From Azospirillum sp. RU38E (GTDB lineage: Bacteria > Pseudomonadota > Alphaproteobacteria > Azospirillales > Azospirillaceae): DNA of 64,000 nucleotides. A model generated the notes under the pieces. The model searched no databases. It saw nothing but the letters and a program-made list of their open reading frames with translations, and had not been told where the DNA came from. The stretch is from the NCBI RefSeq assembly GCF_900188385.1, contig NZ_FZOI01000001.1, positions 868,001 through 932,000 of the forward strand, written 5' to 3'. Made by a program: the position numbers and the translations under genes. Below, piece after piece: positions 9,505-19,777 of the stretch (positions are counted from its first letter, which is position 1; every line of letters starts with the position of its first letter).

Positions 9505-9524
9505 TAAGAGAAGGAAGCCCCAAG

Positions 9525-11447
9525 ATGACCGCCTTTTCCCGGCGTACTTTGCTTGCCACCAGCCTGGCCGCCAGCACGCTTCCGGCCATGTCGGCGCTGG
9601 CCGCCACGCGCGCCAATGCGCCCAAGCCCTATGGGGCCACGCCCAGCGCCCGGCAATGGCGCTGGCACGGCATCGGCAGCTATGCCTTCATCCATTTCTC
9701 CATCAATACCTTCACCGATAAGGAATGGGGGTATGGGGATGAGGATGTGAAGCTGTTCAACCCCACCGATTTTGATGCTGACCAGATCGTCGGTGCGGCC
9801 AAGGCGGGCGGGTTGCGCGGTATTCTGCTGACCGCCAAGCATCATGATGGTTTCTGCCTCTGGCCGACCAAGCTGACCGAACATTGCATCCGCAACAGCC
9901 CCTACAAGAACGGCCAGGGCGATATCGTCCGCGAATTTGCCGATGCCTGTAAGCGGGCAGGGATGTTCTTCGGCATCTACCTGTCCCCCTGGGATCGTAA
10001 CCATGCCGACTATGGCCGCCCGGCCTATGTGGAATATTTCCGCGCCACACTGACCGAGCTTTGCACCCAGTATGGCGACCTGTTCGAGGTCTGGTTCGAC
10101 GGGGCCAATGGCGGCGACGGCTATTACGGCGGCGCGCGGGAAGCCCGCAAGATCGACGCGCCGAAATATTACAATTGGCCTGACATTGTGGCCCTGGTGC
10201 ACAAGCTGCAGCCCAACGCCTGCACCTTCGACCCGCTGGGCGCCGATATCCGCTGGGTTGGGAACGAAGACGGCGTAGCCGGCGACCCGTGCTGGCCGAC
10301 CATGCCCAACAAGCCCTATGATCAGGTGGAGGGCAATTCCGGCGTGCGCGGTGGTGAACTCTGGTGGCCGACGGAAACCAATGTTTCCATCCGGCCCGGC
10401 TGGTTCTACCATGCGGATGAGGATTCCAAGGTCAAGAGCCCGGAACGGCTGGTGAAGCTGTTTGACGAAAGCATCGCCCGCGGCACCAACCTGAACCTGA
10501 ACCTGCCGCCGGATCGGCGCGGCCGCATCCCCGATCAGGATGTGAAGATCCTGAAATCCTTCGGCGATGCCATGCGCGCCACCTTTGCCCAGGATCTGGC
10601 GCAGGGGGCGGTGGCCTATGCCAGCCACAGTCGGGGACCGGGGTTTGAGCCCTCGCTGGTGTTGGATGGCGACCGGGAAACCTATTGGTCCACGCCTGAC
10701 GACGTGACCAAGCCGGCTTTGACGCTGGAACTGAAGCCCGGCACCACGTTCGACCTGATCCGCATTGCCGAATATCTGCCGCTGGGCGTGCGCGTCACCC
10801 GCTTTGCGCTGGATGCGGAGATTGATGGCAAGTGGCAGGTGCTGGCGGAGCATGAATGCATCTCCCAACAGCGTGTTGTTCGCCTGCCCGCACCGATCAC
10901 GCCGACCAAGGTGCGGCTGCGCATTGTCGAGGCACCGGTGTGCCCGGCCATTACCGAATTCGCCCTGTTCCGTGCCGTCGCCCCGGTGTCGGTGCCGCCC
11001 ATCGTTTCCACCGATCCGACCGTACTGGACGTGACCACGTGGAAGGTGGTGGAGGCAACGGCCCCGAAGGCGGAAAAGCTGCTGGATAATGATGCCCAGA
11101 CCATCTGGATCATGGATGCACCGCAGCCGGGCAAGCCCGCCAGCGTCACCGTTGATCTGGGGGCGGAGACCAATCTGGCCGGCTTCAGCCTGACACCCTC
11201 GCGTCAGGTGATGACCGGTGCCGCCCCGCCCAAGGGCTATGTCGCCGAAACCAGCCTGGACGGCAAGTCCTGGCAAGCCGGCGGCAAGGGTGAGTTCTCC
11301 AACATCGCCTATGCCCTGGCCACCCAGCGCATTCCGTTCGATGCACCGCGCAAGGCCCGCTTCCTGCGGCTCAGCTTCGCGGAAACGGCGGTGGCGATGC
11401 CGCGCATGGCCATCGCCGGCATCGGTGGGTTTACGCCGCGCTCCTAA
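9525..11447 (+). CDS. GH29 alpha-L-fucosidase with two C-terminal discoidin-type domains
   Basis: Retaining alpha-L-fucosidase, 640 aa. The start is set at ATG 9525 because AGAAGGAAG lies just upstream and a Tat-like leader (FSRRTLLATS..AMSALA) follows. An ATG at 9465 would extend the protein into the structured repeat. The catalytic barrel (about residues 40-345) shows HGIGSYAFIHFSINTF, LTAKHHDGFCLWP and FEVWFDGANG, with D192 the expected nucleophile. Two F5/8-type (CBM32-like) domains follow, about residues 360-490 and 510-640. In this setting it most likely removes the core alpha-1,3-fucose of plant N-glycans, though the linkage is not proven by sequence. A hairpin terminator follows the gene. 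Confidence 0.9.
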   Translation: MTAFSRRTLLATSLAASTLPAMSALAATRANAPKPYGATPSARQWRWHGIGSYAFIHFSINTFTDKEWGYGDEDVKLFNPTDFDADQIVGAAKAGGLRGILLTAKHHDGFCLWPTKLTEHCIRNSPYKNGQGDIVREFADACKRAGMFFGIYLSPWDRNHADYGRPAYVEYFRATLTELCTQYGDLFEVWFDGANGGDGYYGGAREARKIDAPKYYNWPDIVALVHKLQPNACTFDPLGADIRWVGNEDGVAGDPCWPTMPNKPYDQVEGNSGVRGGELWWPTETNVSIRPGWFYHADEDSKVKSPERLVKLFDESIARGTNLNLNLPPDRRGRIPDQDVKILKSFGDAMRATFAQDLAQGAVAYASHSRGPGFEPSLVLDGDRETYWSTPDDVTKPALTLELKPGTTFDLIRIAEYLPLGVRVTRFALDAEIDGKWQVLAEHECISQQRVVRLPAPITPTKVRLRIVEAPVCPAITEFALFRAVAPVSVPPIVSTDPTVLDVTTWKVVEATAPKAEKLLDNDAQTIWIMDAPQPGKPASVTVDLGAETNLAGFSLTPSRQVMTGAAPPKGYVAETSLDGKSWQAGGKGEFSNIAYALATQRIPFDAPRKARFLRLSFAETAVAMPRMAIAGIGGFTPRS

Positions 11448-11462
11448 GGCGGCTTGATCGTG

Positions 11463-11494
11463 AAGGCGCGGGGGGAGACTTCCGCGCCTTTTTC
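11463..11494 (+). terminator. Rho-independent terminator after the fucosidase gene
   Basis: Perfect 9-bp stem AAGGCGCGG (11463-11471) and CCGCGCCTT (11482-11490) with a 10-nt loop, followed by TTTTC. It should end the long glycosidase transcript, so the next gene may have its own promoter or depend on read-through. Confidence 0.8.
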
Positions 11495-11521
11495 TTATGC
11501 TTTTTCCGGACGTTGCTTCCC

Positions 11522-13927
11522 ATGCGTCTTCTGCTCCTGATCGCCCTGCTCTGTCTTTCCCCGCTGCTGCCGGCGCAGGCCCAAAGCCTGGACCTGACCC
11601 ACGCCACCTTGATTGCGGCTCCCGCCAGCGGTCCGGAACAGGCGGCGGTGACCTTGCTGGTGGAAGAGGTGGCCAAACGCACGGGCATTATCTGGGAACA
11701 GACGGCCGCAGGGGCGGGGCCGCTGGTGGTGGTGGGGCAGGCGGCGCAGATGGCCACGTTGCTGCCCACCGATCTGCGTCGTGCCTGGAAGGCCCCGGCG
11801 GGGTGGGGCCGTGAGGGCTATGCGCTGCGCACCTTCACCTATCAGGGCCGCCCCTTGATCGCCATCGCCGGGCATGATGCGCGCGGCGTGCTCTATGGTA
11901 TCGGCCATCTGCTGCGGTCGCTGGCGATGGAGAAGGGGCGGGCGGTTCTGGCGGCCCCCTTGAATGTCACGGCAACACCGGAAAAGACGCTGCGCAGCCA
12001 CCAGATTGGCTATCGCTTCAAGAACAACACCTATGATGCCTGGACCCTGGCGCAGTTCGAACAGGAAATCCGCGATCTGGCGGTCTTTGGCAGCAACGCC
12101 ATCCAGGTGATTGCCCCGATTTCCGATGATGAGAAGGCAAGCCCGCTTTTCCCCGCTCCGGCGGATGAAACCATCATCGGTATTGCCGGCATCCTGGCGA
12201 AATATGGGCTGGATTTCGATCTTTATTACCCGGTCATCCGCGCTGATTATGGCGATCCGGCGCAGGTGGCGGCGGAGTTGGCGGATTTCGAGGCGCTGAT
12301 CCAGCGCTTCCCCGCCATCCATGCGCTCTATGTGCCCGGTGGCGATCCGGGCCATACCCCGCCGGACCACCTGTTCCCGCTGCTGGAAAAGCTGGCGGCG
12401 CGCCTGCACCGCCATCATCCGAACGCCGAACTGTGGGTATCAACCCAGGGGTTCGATCAGGCCGGCTATGAGGCGTTTTACCGTCAGTTGGACCGCCAGC
12501 CGCCCTGGCTGACGGGCATCTTCATCGGCCCGCAATCACGTGACCCGATGGCGGTGCAGCGGGCGCGTATCCCCGCACGCTATCCGATCCAGGCCTATCC
12601 CGATATCGGACATACATTGCACGCGCAGTTCCCTGTGGCGAATTGGGATCCGGCCTTCGCCCTGTTGGAAGGGCGGGAGCCGATCAGCCCAAGGCCGGCG
12701 GATATGGGTGTGATCTATCGCCATTTTCAGCCGCTGTTCACCGGCTTCGTCACCTATTCCGAAGGGGTGACGGATGATGTGAACAAGATGCTGTGGTCGC
12801 AATGGGGCTGGTCAGCCACCCGTGATCCGGTGGAGATTCTGCGGGATTACGCCCGCTATTTCCTTGGCCCCGCCATCGGTCAGCAACAGGCGGACCGTGC
12901 CGCCGCCCTGATCCAGGATCTGGAGCGCAACTGGCGCGGGCCGATCCGACAGAATGCCGGTATCGGTGCCACGCTTCAGGGTTTTCAGGCCCTGGACCAT
13001 GGGGTGGCACCGGGTAACTGGCGCTGGGAAAGCCTGCTCTACCGCGCCCATTATGATGCCTATGCAAGGCGGCGGTCTGTGGCTGAAACGGAGCGGGAGG
13101 TGCTGGCCATGGATGCCCTGCGCCGAGCCGCCCGCCTGGGTGCTGCCACCGCCATGGCAGATGCCCGCACCGCCCTGGCCGCGGCGGATGATGCGGAGAC
13201 CGGCCGTCTTCGCAACCAGTTGATGGAACTGGCCGGACGGCTTTACCGGCATGTTGGCCTGCAGCTCAGCGTTCGGCTCTATGGGGCGTCCAACTGGGAA
13301 CGTGGGGCCAACCTGGATCGTATCGATACGGCACTCAATAACCGATCCTGGCTGGAAAAGCAGTTCGGGATGATTGCTGCCCTGCCGGATGAGGGAGCAA
13401 GGTTGCAGCAACTCGCCACCATCATCGATTGGGAACAGCCGGTCCCCGGCGCGCTCTATGATGATCTGGGCGATCCAGCCCGCTCCCCCCATCTGGTGCG
13501 CGGGCCTGGGCAGGCGCTTGATCCACAATTCTTCCAGACGGCTATCCACTCCATCGCCGATGTCACGCCGGGGCCTGATTGGCGCCTGTCCTGGGTGACC
13601 TATGGGGAGACGCTGTATGACAGCCCGCTGACCCTGCACTATCGTGATCTTGATCCTGGGAAAAGTTATCGGCTGCGGGTGACCTATGCCGGGGAGGATT
13701 ACCATCTTCCTATCCGCCTGGTCGCCAATAATGAAATAGAAATACAGCGGGATTTTTCACGCCCAAAGAATCCAAGCGTCTGGGAAGGCACTATTCCCCC
13801 GGAAGCTATTCATACAGGACAGCTCACCTTACAATGGTTCCGACCCGCCGGCATGGGGGGAAGCGGGCGGGGAAAGCAGGTTGCTGAAGTATGGTTGCTG
13901 CCAATGGTGACCGTGGAGAAAAATTAA
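11522..13927 (+). CDS. Large secreted protein of glycoside-hydrolase type, family unassigned
   Basis: 801 aa with a clear signal peptide ([21 protein letters not shown]). Residues about 25-150 resemble the small alpha/beta domain found before the barrel in GH20, GH67 and related enzymes, with the telltale [14 protein letters not shown] barrel-like region (about 155-430) follows, with conserved-looking blocks [23 protein letters not shown] (D275), WVSTQGF and TYSEGVTDD (E414). A helical part and a C-terminal beta-sandwich end the protein. I recognise the general pattern from uncharacterised secreted proteins but no family with known activity. ATG 11522 is used; there is no obvious Shine-Dalgarno. 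Its place suggests a glycan-trimming step not covered by its neighbours. The catalytic role of D275 or E414 is speculation. Confidence 0.7.
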   Translation: MRLLLLIALLCLSPLLPAQAQSLDLTHATLIAAPASGPEQAAVTLLVEEVAKRTGIIWEQTAAGAGPLVVVGQAAQMATLLPTDLRRAWKAPAGWGREGYALRTFTYQGRPLIAIAGHDARGVLYGIGHLLRSLAMEKGRAVLAAPLNVTATPEKTLRSHQIGYRFKNNTYDAWTLAQFEQEIRDLAVFGSNAIQVIAPISDDEKASPLFPAPADETIIGIAGILAKYGLDFDLYYPVIRADYGDPAQVAAELADFEALIQRFPAIHALYVPGGDPGHTPPDHLFPLLEKLAARLHRHHPNAELWVSTQGFDQAGYEAFYRQLDRQPPWLTGIFIGPQSRDPMAVQRARIPARYPIQAYPDIGHTLHAQFPVANWDPAFALLEGREPISPRPADMGVIYRHFQPLFTGFVTYSEGVTDDVNKMLWSQWGWSATRDPVEILRDYARYFLGPAIGQQQADRAAALIQDLERNWRGPIRQNAGIGATLQGFQALDHGVAPGNWRWESLLYRAHYDAYARRRSVAETEREVLAMDALRRAARLGAATAMADARTALAAADDAETGRLRNQLMELAGRLYRHVGLQLSVRLYGASNWERGANLDRIDTALNNRSWLEKQFGMIAALPDEGARLQQLATIIDWEQPVPGALYDDLGDPARSPHLVRGPGQALDPQFFQTAIHSIADVTPGPDWRLSWVTYGETLYDSPLTLHYRDLDPGKSYRLRVTYAGEDYHLPIRLVANNEIEIQRDFSRPKNPSVWEGTIPPEAIHTGQLTLQWFRPAGMGGSGRGKQVAEVWLLPMVTVEKN

Positions 13928-14058
13928 TCAATTTACCGTTCTCATCTGCGCCAGACGGGGCTGTTGGTGGCTGTTATAGCCTTCGGGATAGTGCTTCTAA
14001 CTTTATGAATTCTCCTCTGCGTTTATCCTCTCAGGAAACGTTCGTTGAGGGGGATCAG

Positions 14059-16137
14059 GTGTTCAAGCGATTTCCGTTGGTGACCAAGCTGCTGTTGGCC
14101 ATATCCGCCGTCCTGGTTCTGGGGCTGGGCGTTGCCATTTTTGCCATTACGGAGAGCAGCGGCGAACATACCGACAGGCTGGCATTGGAGGTTGGCGAGA
14201 AAGTTGGCCGTTATAATGCTGCGCAGGTGGAGCGACAGCTGAACGACGCTATGGATATCAGCCGCTTCGTGGCCAGCTCCATGGTCAGCCTGAAGAATAA
14301 CGGCATGGGCCGTAAAGAGATCAACGCCTGGCTGAAGGATTTGCTGGAAACCAACCCGAATGTACTGGCCGTCTGGGTAGGGATGGAGCCCAACGCCTTT
14401 GGCGGCAAGGATGCCGATGCCGCCAACACGCCCGGCAGCGATGCAGCGGGCCGCTATGTCCCCTATTGGAACCGGGGCACGGGCAAGCCGGTACTGGAAA
14501 CCCTGGTCGGCTATGACGATCCGGGACCGGACGGGGTTTATTACCAGATGGCCAAGCGCAGCCTGAAGGAAGTGGTGGTCGAACCCTATCTTTATACGGT
14601 TGCCGGCAAATCCGTTCTGATGATGTCGCTGGTTGTGCCGATTATCGAAAATGGAAAATTCATCGGCAATGCCGGCGTTGATGTGGCGACCGACAGTATT
14701 TGGGAAGGCTTGAAGGGGGTGAAACCCTTCACCACCGGGTCGGTCTATCTGATTTCAAACACCGGGCTGTGGGTTGGTTATGCCAACAAGGATCATTTGG
14801 GCAAGCCCATTGGGGACACCAACGAGCGACTGAAAAATGCCCTCGCCCCCATTCGTGAAGGGAAGGATTACAAGCAGTTTTCTACCTCGAAAAGCTTGAA
14901 TACCGAGGTGCAGCAGCTTTTTATCCCGGTAAATATTGGCAGCAGCGTCACCCCCTGGTCGGTTCTGGTCAATCTGCCCTTGAATCAGGTTGAAAAGCCG
15001 AAGGTGGAGTTGCGCAATATCATCCTGATGGGCGCCGGCCTTTTGACAGTGCTGTTGCTGCTGGCGCTTTGGGTTTCCACCCGCCAGATTATCGGCGCGC
15101 CGCTGCAGCGGATCATTGTCACCGTGCAGGCGCTGACCAGCGGCAATCATTCTGTCCATGTCGGTGACCAGGATCGCGCTGACGAAATCGGTGCGATCAA
15201 CAAGGCACTGCAATTGTTCAAGGATAATGCTGGCCGTGTGGCGCAGATGGAAGAACAGCGCCGCCAGGATGAGGAACAGGCCGCCCGGCGCCAGAAGCAG
15301 GAGCTGAACCGGTTGGCGGATGATTTTGAAAGCAGTGTCGGCGGCGTGGTTGGTGCGGTGGCCGAGCAGTCAGACCGTATCCGCCATGATTCCGAAGCTT
15401 TGTCCGCCATCGCCAGCCAAACCACGGCCCAGGCGAACGCCGTGTCCAATGCCGCTGACATTGCCAGCGCCAATGTGCAGACGGTCGCAGCGGCGGCGGA
15501 GGAACTGGCCCGCTCCATTACCGAAATCAACCAGCGCTTGGCGGAATCCAGCCGCAAGGCCGGGGACGCCGTGACAGAGGTGGAGAAGACCAATGACACG
15601 GTCGCCGGGCTGGTTGATGCGGCACAGCGGATTGGCGATGTGGTGAACCTGATCCAGGAAATTGCCGCCCAGACCAATCTGCTGGCCCTGAACGCCACGA
15701 TTGAGGCGGCGCGGGCAGGGGAAGCCGGCAAGGGCTTTGCCGTGGTGGCGTCGGAGGTGAAGAACCTTGCCGCCCAGACGGCGCGCGCCACGGAGGAAAT
15801 TGCCGGACAGATCAGCCGGATGCAGGCGGTGAGCGGTAATGCCGTCACTGCCATCCAGTCCATCGGTCACACCATCGTCTCGATCAGCGAAACAGTGACC
15901 ACCATCGCTGCGGCGGCGGAGGAACAGGGGGCGGCAACCCAGGAAATCAGCCGCAATGTGCAGGAAGCCGCAGCCGGCACCCAGGAAGTCACGGCGACGA
16001 TTCAGGAGGTGACGCGGGCTGCCGGTGAAACCGGTGCCATGGCGGCCCATGCCAGGACGGCATCCGATAACCTGTCCCAGCAGGCAACCCAACTGCGTCA
16101 GGAAGTGCAGCGTTTCGTGGCCAGCATCCGGACCTGA
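14059..16137 (+). CDS. Methyl-accepting chemotaxis protein with periplasmic dCache sensor
   Basis: 692-aa transmembrane chemoreceptor. TM1 ([19 protein letters not shown]) is followed by a periplasmic double-Cache-like domain (about residues 35-300, with [11 protein letters not shown] and [13 protein letters not shown]), TM2 ([19 protein letters not shown]), a HAMP domain and the cytoplasmic signalling coiled coil. Its tip is [20 protein letters not shown], the CheA/CheW-binding hairpin. The GTG at 14059 is preferred because GAGGGGG lies five bases before it; ATG 14005 in the same frame is an alternative without a good ribosome site. No CheR/CheB-tethering NWETF-type pentapeptide is seen at the C terminus. 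It sits inside the glycan locus, so it may sense a plant-derived ligand, but the ligand cannot be read from sequence. Confidence 0.9.
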   Translation: MFKRFPLVTKLLLAISAVLVLGLGVAIFAITESSGEHTDRLALEVGEKVGRYNAAQVERQLNDAMDISRFVASSMVSLKNNGMGRKEINAWLKDLLETNPNVLAVWVGMEPNAFGGKDADAANTPGSDAAGRYVPYWNRGTGKPVLETLVGYDDPGPDGVYYQMAKRSLKEVVVEPYLYTVAGKSVLMMSLVVPIIENGKFIGNAGVDVATDSIWEGLKGVKPFTTGSVYLISNTGLWVGYANKDHLGKPIGDTNERLKNALAPIREGKDYKQFSTSKSLNTEVQQLFIPVNIGSSVTPWSVLVNLPLNQVEKPKVELRNIILMGAGLLTVLLLLALWVSTRQIIGAPLQRIIVTVQALTSGNHSVHVGDQDRADEIGAINKALQLFKDNAGRVAQMEEQRRQDEEQAARRQKQELNRLADDFESSVGGVVGAVAEQSDRIRHDSEALSAIASQTTAQANAVSNAADIASANVQTVAAAAEELARSITEINQRLAESSRKAGDAVTEVEKTNDTVAGLVDAAQRIGDVVNLIQEIAAQTNLLALNATIEAARAGEAGKGFAVVASEVKNLAAQTARATEEIAGQISRMQAVSGNAVTAIQSIGHTIVSISETVTTIAAAAEEQGAATQEISRNVQEAAAGTQEVTATIQEVTRAAGETGAMAAHARTASDNLSQQATQLRQEVQRFVASIRT

Positions 16138-16170
16138 CCAGCCAACGCATTTCCTCTCCGCCCAAAAAAG

Positions 16171-16200
16171 ACCCCTTCAGCCCGGCTGGGCTGAAGGGGT
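16171..16200. terminator. Bidirectional terminator between the chemoreceptor and TonB receptor genes
   Basis: A 13-bp perfect stem (ACCCCTTCAGCCC, 16171-16183, with 16188-16200) and a tetraloop, flanked by AAAAAAG on the left and TTTAATTT on the right. It can work on both strands and separates two convergent genes. Confidence 0.9.
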
Positions 16201-16258
16201 TTAATTTCGTGTGGAATATCCCGGCCCCACAGGGGGTGGAAGCCGGGAAGGGCAGGGA

Positions 16259-19200
16259 TCAGAAGTTGATGGTCAGGCCCATGGCAATCTGACGGCCCAG
16301 CGAGTCATAGCGACCCGACAGGGTGTTGTTGCGGGACAGGCCATAGCTGTAGGAGTTCGGCAGGATCGGCGGGCGCTTGTCGAACAGGTTGTTCGCCGCC
16401 AGCCGGAACGTGTAATTCTCCTGCACGCGATAGGAGAAGGCCAGATCGAAGTAATTATAGGCCGGAATGCGGTAGAAGGTGGAACGTTCACCCGCCTGCG
16501 TCCAGCCCAGTTCCGGCTTGCCGGAATTGCTGACATTGTTCATGACGCCAACATAGCGCCAGTTCAGCGAAGCGGTGAAGTTGCCATCTTCCGAATTATA
16601 GGTACCGCGCAGACCATGCGTCCATTTCGGGATCAGCTGGCCGCACGGACCACCATAATAACCGGCGCAATTATACTTCGGCAGGATCGGCGAATCCTGG
16701 CCACCAGCCAGGGTGGTCAACGAACCGGCGAAGCTCCAGTCGATGAAGCCGGCTTCCTGCAGGTTCAGGTCTTCCAGGTCCAGACGATACTGGGCCTGGA
16801 TGTCCCAGCCGTGCGACTTGCTCTTGTAATAGTTGGTGGTGCCACCACGGATGAAGCCGGTGGTGGGGTTGGTGCTGGCAGCGCTGTAGAGCGTGCCGTT
16901 GGCATTGCGCACGAACTTGGAGCAGAAGAATTCCTGACCGGTTTGCAGGCAGCCCTTCCAGAAATAATCGTCGTAGTTAAAGCCGATGCTGTCATTCAGG
17001 TCGATCATGAACCGATCAACCGACACCACCAGACCCTTGGCGAAGCGCGGCTTCAGCACCACACCGATGGTCTTGGTATAGGCGGTTTCCGGGTCGACCG
17101 TGAAGCCGCCCAGGCGAACGGTACAGGCATTGTCCGGGCAGGAAAGGTCACGGCTGCCATAGAGGCTGGGAGCCAGCCCGGTGGCGGCGCAGACGGCCTG
17201 CGATGCCTTGGGGCTGTCATAGACCGTGATCATCTTGGTCGGATCGTTGGGATCCTGCACCTGACGCGGCGTGCTGGCGCAGAAATCGTTCTCCAGCCCG
17301 CCCTGCGTCCGGTACTCGAAATTCTCGGCCTGGGCGATTTCCACCACGGTCGGCGCGCGCTGCGCCTTGTTGATGGAGGCGCGGAAGGTGATGTCCTCCA
17401 CCGGGGCGTAAAGGCTCTCACCCTTCCAGGTGGAGAAGCTATCCGGGTTGCTGTTATACTTGGACAGGCGATAACCGCCGTTCAGCTGCAACAGCTCAAC
17501 ACCCGGCTTTTCCTGCACCAGCGGGGCCTGCACTTCCAGATTGCCTTCCCAGACATGCTGGTTCAACGTCCGGTCCGTGCCGCCATTTTCCGTGCGGTAG
17601 ATTGAGTCAGCAAAGGTCTTCAACTGATCGTGGCGAAACTCGGCGCCAAAGGCAACGGCAAGACCTTCGTTTGCCCAGGGCGAGGTAACGCCATAGGCAC
17701 CCAGGTCGCCCTGCACGTTGGCCAGGACATTGCCCAGGGTACCGATATTGCTGCTGGTGCCACTGGGGCGGGTCAGCAGGTAATCGAACAGGGCCGCGTC
17801 GTTATTGTTGGCGCGGAACGCATCGAACGGCACGCAGTCAGGATCGCTGCCATTGATCTTGGACACGCAGGTGGGCGTGCCATTGACATTGACCACATTC
17901 AGCGAGCGATTGATCTTGTCGAAGTCGGGCAGATTGCCGCCGGTGGAATCCTGCCGGTTGCGGGCATAAACGCCGCCGACATCATAGCTCCAGACGTCGG
18001 CGAACTTGCCGCGCACGCCGCCGGTGATGCGATGACCCTTGTTGACATAGACATCTTCAACATGGGGCAGGTCGTTGAAACGGTAGCGCACTTCCAGCGG
18101 CATGAAGCTGGCGGTCCCGGCAGAGGAACCGCACACCGACTGTGCCTGCGTGGCCGACATGAACGGGTTGTTGCAGTTCACCTGATAAGGCGTGCTGCCA
18201 TAAACCGTGTAGCTGTAGACGCGCGCCGGATAGGGGTTCGACGTGCGATCATGGAACATCATTGCGTCGACATAAATCTCGGCGCTGTCGGTCAGATCAA
18301 ACGTGGCGAAGCCGCCGGCATTCCACCGCTTATTCTCGCGCTGGAACGGATAACCATCATAGGGGTTGGTGGCAAAGCCGGGCGCTGTGCTGCTGGGCAC
18401 GAAGGTGCGGCTGCCATTCGGGTTGTTCAGGAAAACGGACCCATTATTGCTGCCACCGCGCGGCGAAATATAACCTGCCGGCGAATAGGTGGAGGTGGTG
18501 CAGCCCAGCGGGCCGTCCTTGGTCGATTCCGTGATCTGGCAGGCGGAGGTTTCGCGGCTGCTGTACTTCACCAGGCTGGCTTCGCGGTAATCGACGAAGC
18601 CTGCAATATGCAGCCGGTCTTCAAACAGCCCCGTGCCGGCGGCGACGGAGATGTCGGCGCGGCCGCCATCCTTGTTGGTGCCGGTGGCCGGCGTGAAGCC
18701 ATATTGATTGGCAACGTCCGACACCAGGGTCGGCTTGTTTTTGTGATAGTAGAAGTTATGGTTGGCGTTGACCTGAACGCCCTCAAACTTCTTCTTCATC
18801 ACGAAATTGACGACGCCGGCAACGGCGTCGGAACCATAGACCGACGACGCGCCACCGGTCAGCACATCCACCCGCTCCAGCAGGGCGGTGGGGATCATGC
18901 CGGCATCCTGGCCATTCATGGTGCCCAGGCGCTTGCCATCCACCAGAACCAGGGTGCGTTCAAAACCGAGATTGCGCAGCTTGATGCGCTGGCGACCATC
19001 GGAATCCTGATAGCTGGCCTGGTTGTCAGGCGAGATCTGCGGCAGCCGGTTCAGCACTTCTTCGATATTGACGGCGGCCTGCGCCTGAATCTCCGCTGCT
19101 GTCACCGACTGGATCGGTGCGGCGGCCGTCGCATTCGGCCGCGCGATGCGCGTGCCGGTGACGACAATTTCTGTCAGTGAGAGTTCCGTGTCGGAACCCT

Positions 19201-19294
19201 TTTTGTCCGCCGCCTGCTGTGCCGAAGCGGTTACCGCTAACAGGCTCAAGGCGCAGGTCGACAGCAAAAGAAGACGGTTACGTCCCTTCATCAT
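16259..19294 (-). CDS. TonB-dependent outer-membrane receptor, no SusD partner
   Basis: 1011-aa outer-membrane receptor. A signal peptide (KGRNRLLLLSTCALSLLAVTASAQ) is followed by a TonB-box-like segment (LTEIVVTGTRI). The plug domain shows EEVLNRLPQI, RTLVLVDGKRL and GGASSVYGSDAVAGVVNFV. A long 22-strand-type barrel ends in LTINF with the C-terminal Phe typical of BamA-assembled proteins. It is of the sphingomonad/xanthomonad carbohydrate type, and no SusD lipoprotein gene is nearby. Context suggests import of N-glycan fragments or glycopeptides released outside the cell; the substrate is inferred. Two tandem ATGs open the frame (19294 and 19291), preceded by GGGGG on the coding strand. It lies downstream of the PNGase A-like gene on the same strand, across a 483-bp spacer. 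Confidence 0.93.
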   Translation of the reverse strand: MMKGRNRLLLLSTCALSLLAVTASAQQAADKKGSDTELSLTEIVVTGTRIARPNATAAAPIQSVTAAEIQAQAAVNIEEVLNRLPQISPDNQASYQDSDGRQRIKLRNLGFERTLVLVDGKRLGTMNGQDAGMIPTALLERVDVLTGGASSVYGSDAVAGVVNFVMKKKFEGVQVNANHNFYYHKNKPTLVSDVANQYGFTPATGTNKDGGRADISVAAGTGLFEDRLHIAGFVDYREASLVKYSSRETSACQITESTKDGPLGCTTSTYSPAGYISPRGGSNNGSVFLNNPNGSRTFVPSSTAPGFATNPYDGYPFQRENKRWNAGGFATFDLTDSAEIYVDAMMFHDRTSNPYPARVYSYTVYGSTPYQVNCNNPFMSATQAQSVCGSSAGTASFMPLEVRYRFNDLPHVEDVYVNKGHRITGGVRGKFADVWSYDVGGVYARNRQDSTGGNLPDFDKINRSLNVVNVNGTPTCVSKINGSDPDCVPFDAFRANNNDAALFDYLLTRPSGTSSNIGTLGNVLANVQGDLGAYGVTSPWANEGLAVAFGAEFRHDQLKTFADSIYRTENGGTDRTLNQHVWEGNLEVQAPLVQEKPGVELLQLNGGYRLSKYNSNPDSFSTWKGESLYAPVEDITFRASINKAQRAPTVVEIAQAENFEYRTQGGLENDFCASTPRQVQDPNDPTKMITVYDSPKASQAVCAATGLAPSLYGSRDLSCPDNACTVRLGGFTVDPETAYTKTIGVVLKPRFAKGLVVSVDRFMIDLNDSIGFNYDDYFWKGCLQTGQEFFCSKFVRNANGTLYSAASTNPTTGFIRGGTTNYYKSKSHGWDIQAQYRLDLEDLNLQEAGFIDWSFAGSLTTLAGGQDSPILPKYNCAGYYGGPCGQLIPKWTHGLRGTYNSEDGNFTASLNWRYVGVMNNVSNSGKPELGWTQAGERSTFYRIPAYNYFDLAFSYRVQENYTFRLAANNLFDKRPPILPNSYSYGLSRNNTLSGRYDSLGRQIAMGLTINF

Positions 19295-19777
19295 TTAAAT
19301 CCCCCATTTGTAAGTCGTTTTTCAACGACTGAAAGCCTGCGTCTAGCTTCCCACTTCGCTACCCGGACGCGAGGCTGCCCGATATTGTTGATTGCTGTTC
19401 AGATGCGGCAGCATGGCCGCATTCGTATGTTTCCTTAGTGATTGTCCCCGTTTTGAGCACTTGCCGCCCGGTCACTTTTCTATGGCGGAAGGACAAAAGA
19501 CAAATTCACGGAACCCGTCCCTCCACGGTTTCCGTTTCAGCGTCCACTGTCGATCTGCCTCTTGTTTCCCCCAAGAGCAAAGTAACCAAACTGCAATGTG
19601 CTGCAGGGAGGTTGCCATGCAGGCAATATCAATTCAATACCAAAATAGGATTTATGTTACCGTGAACACGTATGGCTGTTGGAGTGACTCGAATCTTGCG
19701 CGATCAAGCGCTTGCAGCCCGCCGCTACCCCCGAAGGGGGGCGGCGGCGGGCAGTGTCACAGGGTTGTTGCCGCCGC
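19295..19777 (-). promoter_or_regulatory. Spacer upstream of the TonB receptor gene; no gene seen
   Basis: 483 bp with no convincing coding sequence; the possible short frames lack ribosome sites and any recognisable protein pattern. It must carry the receptor promoter on the minus strand. One dyad is visible at 19403-19422, ATGCGGC and GCCGCAT separated by six bases, and could be an operator. A GC-rich hairpin near 19717-19752 is listed separately. Confidence 0.45.
19717..19752 (-). terminator. GC-rich hairpin after the PNGase A-like gene
   Basis: Outer stem GCCCGCCGC (19717-19725) with GCGGCGGGC (19744-19752) and an inner CCCCC/GGGGG stem, starting 26 bases beyond the stop of the leftward PNGase gene. 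There is no T-run, so factor-independent termination is uncertain; it may only protect the 3' end. Confidence 0.45.

Noticed and set aside
9465-9524. Upstream ATG that would lengthen the fucosidase by 20 residues
   Set aside because: The extension is coded by the structured repeat and would bury the Tat leader; ATG 9525 has a better ribosome site.
11454-11462. TTGATCGTG after the fucosidase gene, resembling the complement of the apical sequence of the structured repeat
   Set aside because: Only nine bases match and neither the stem nor the linkers are present.
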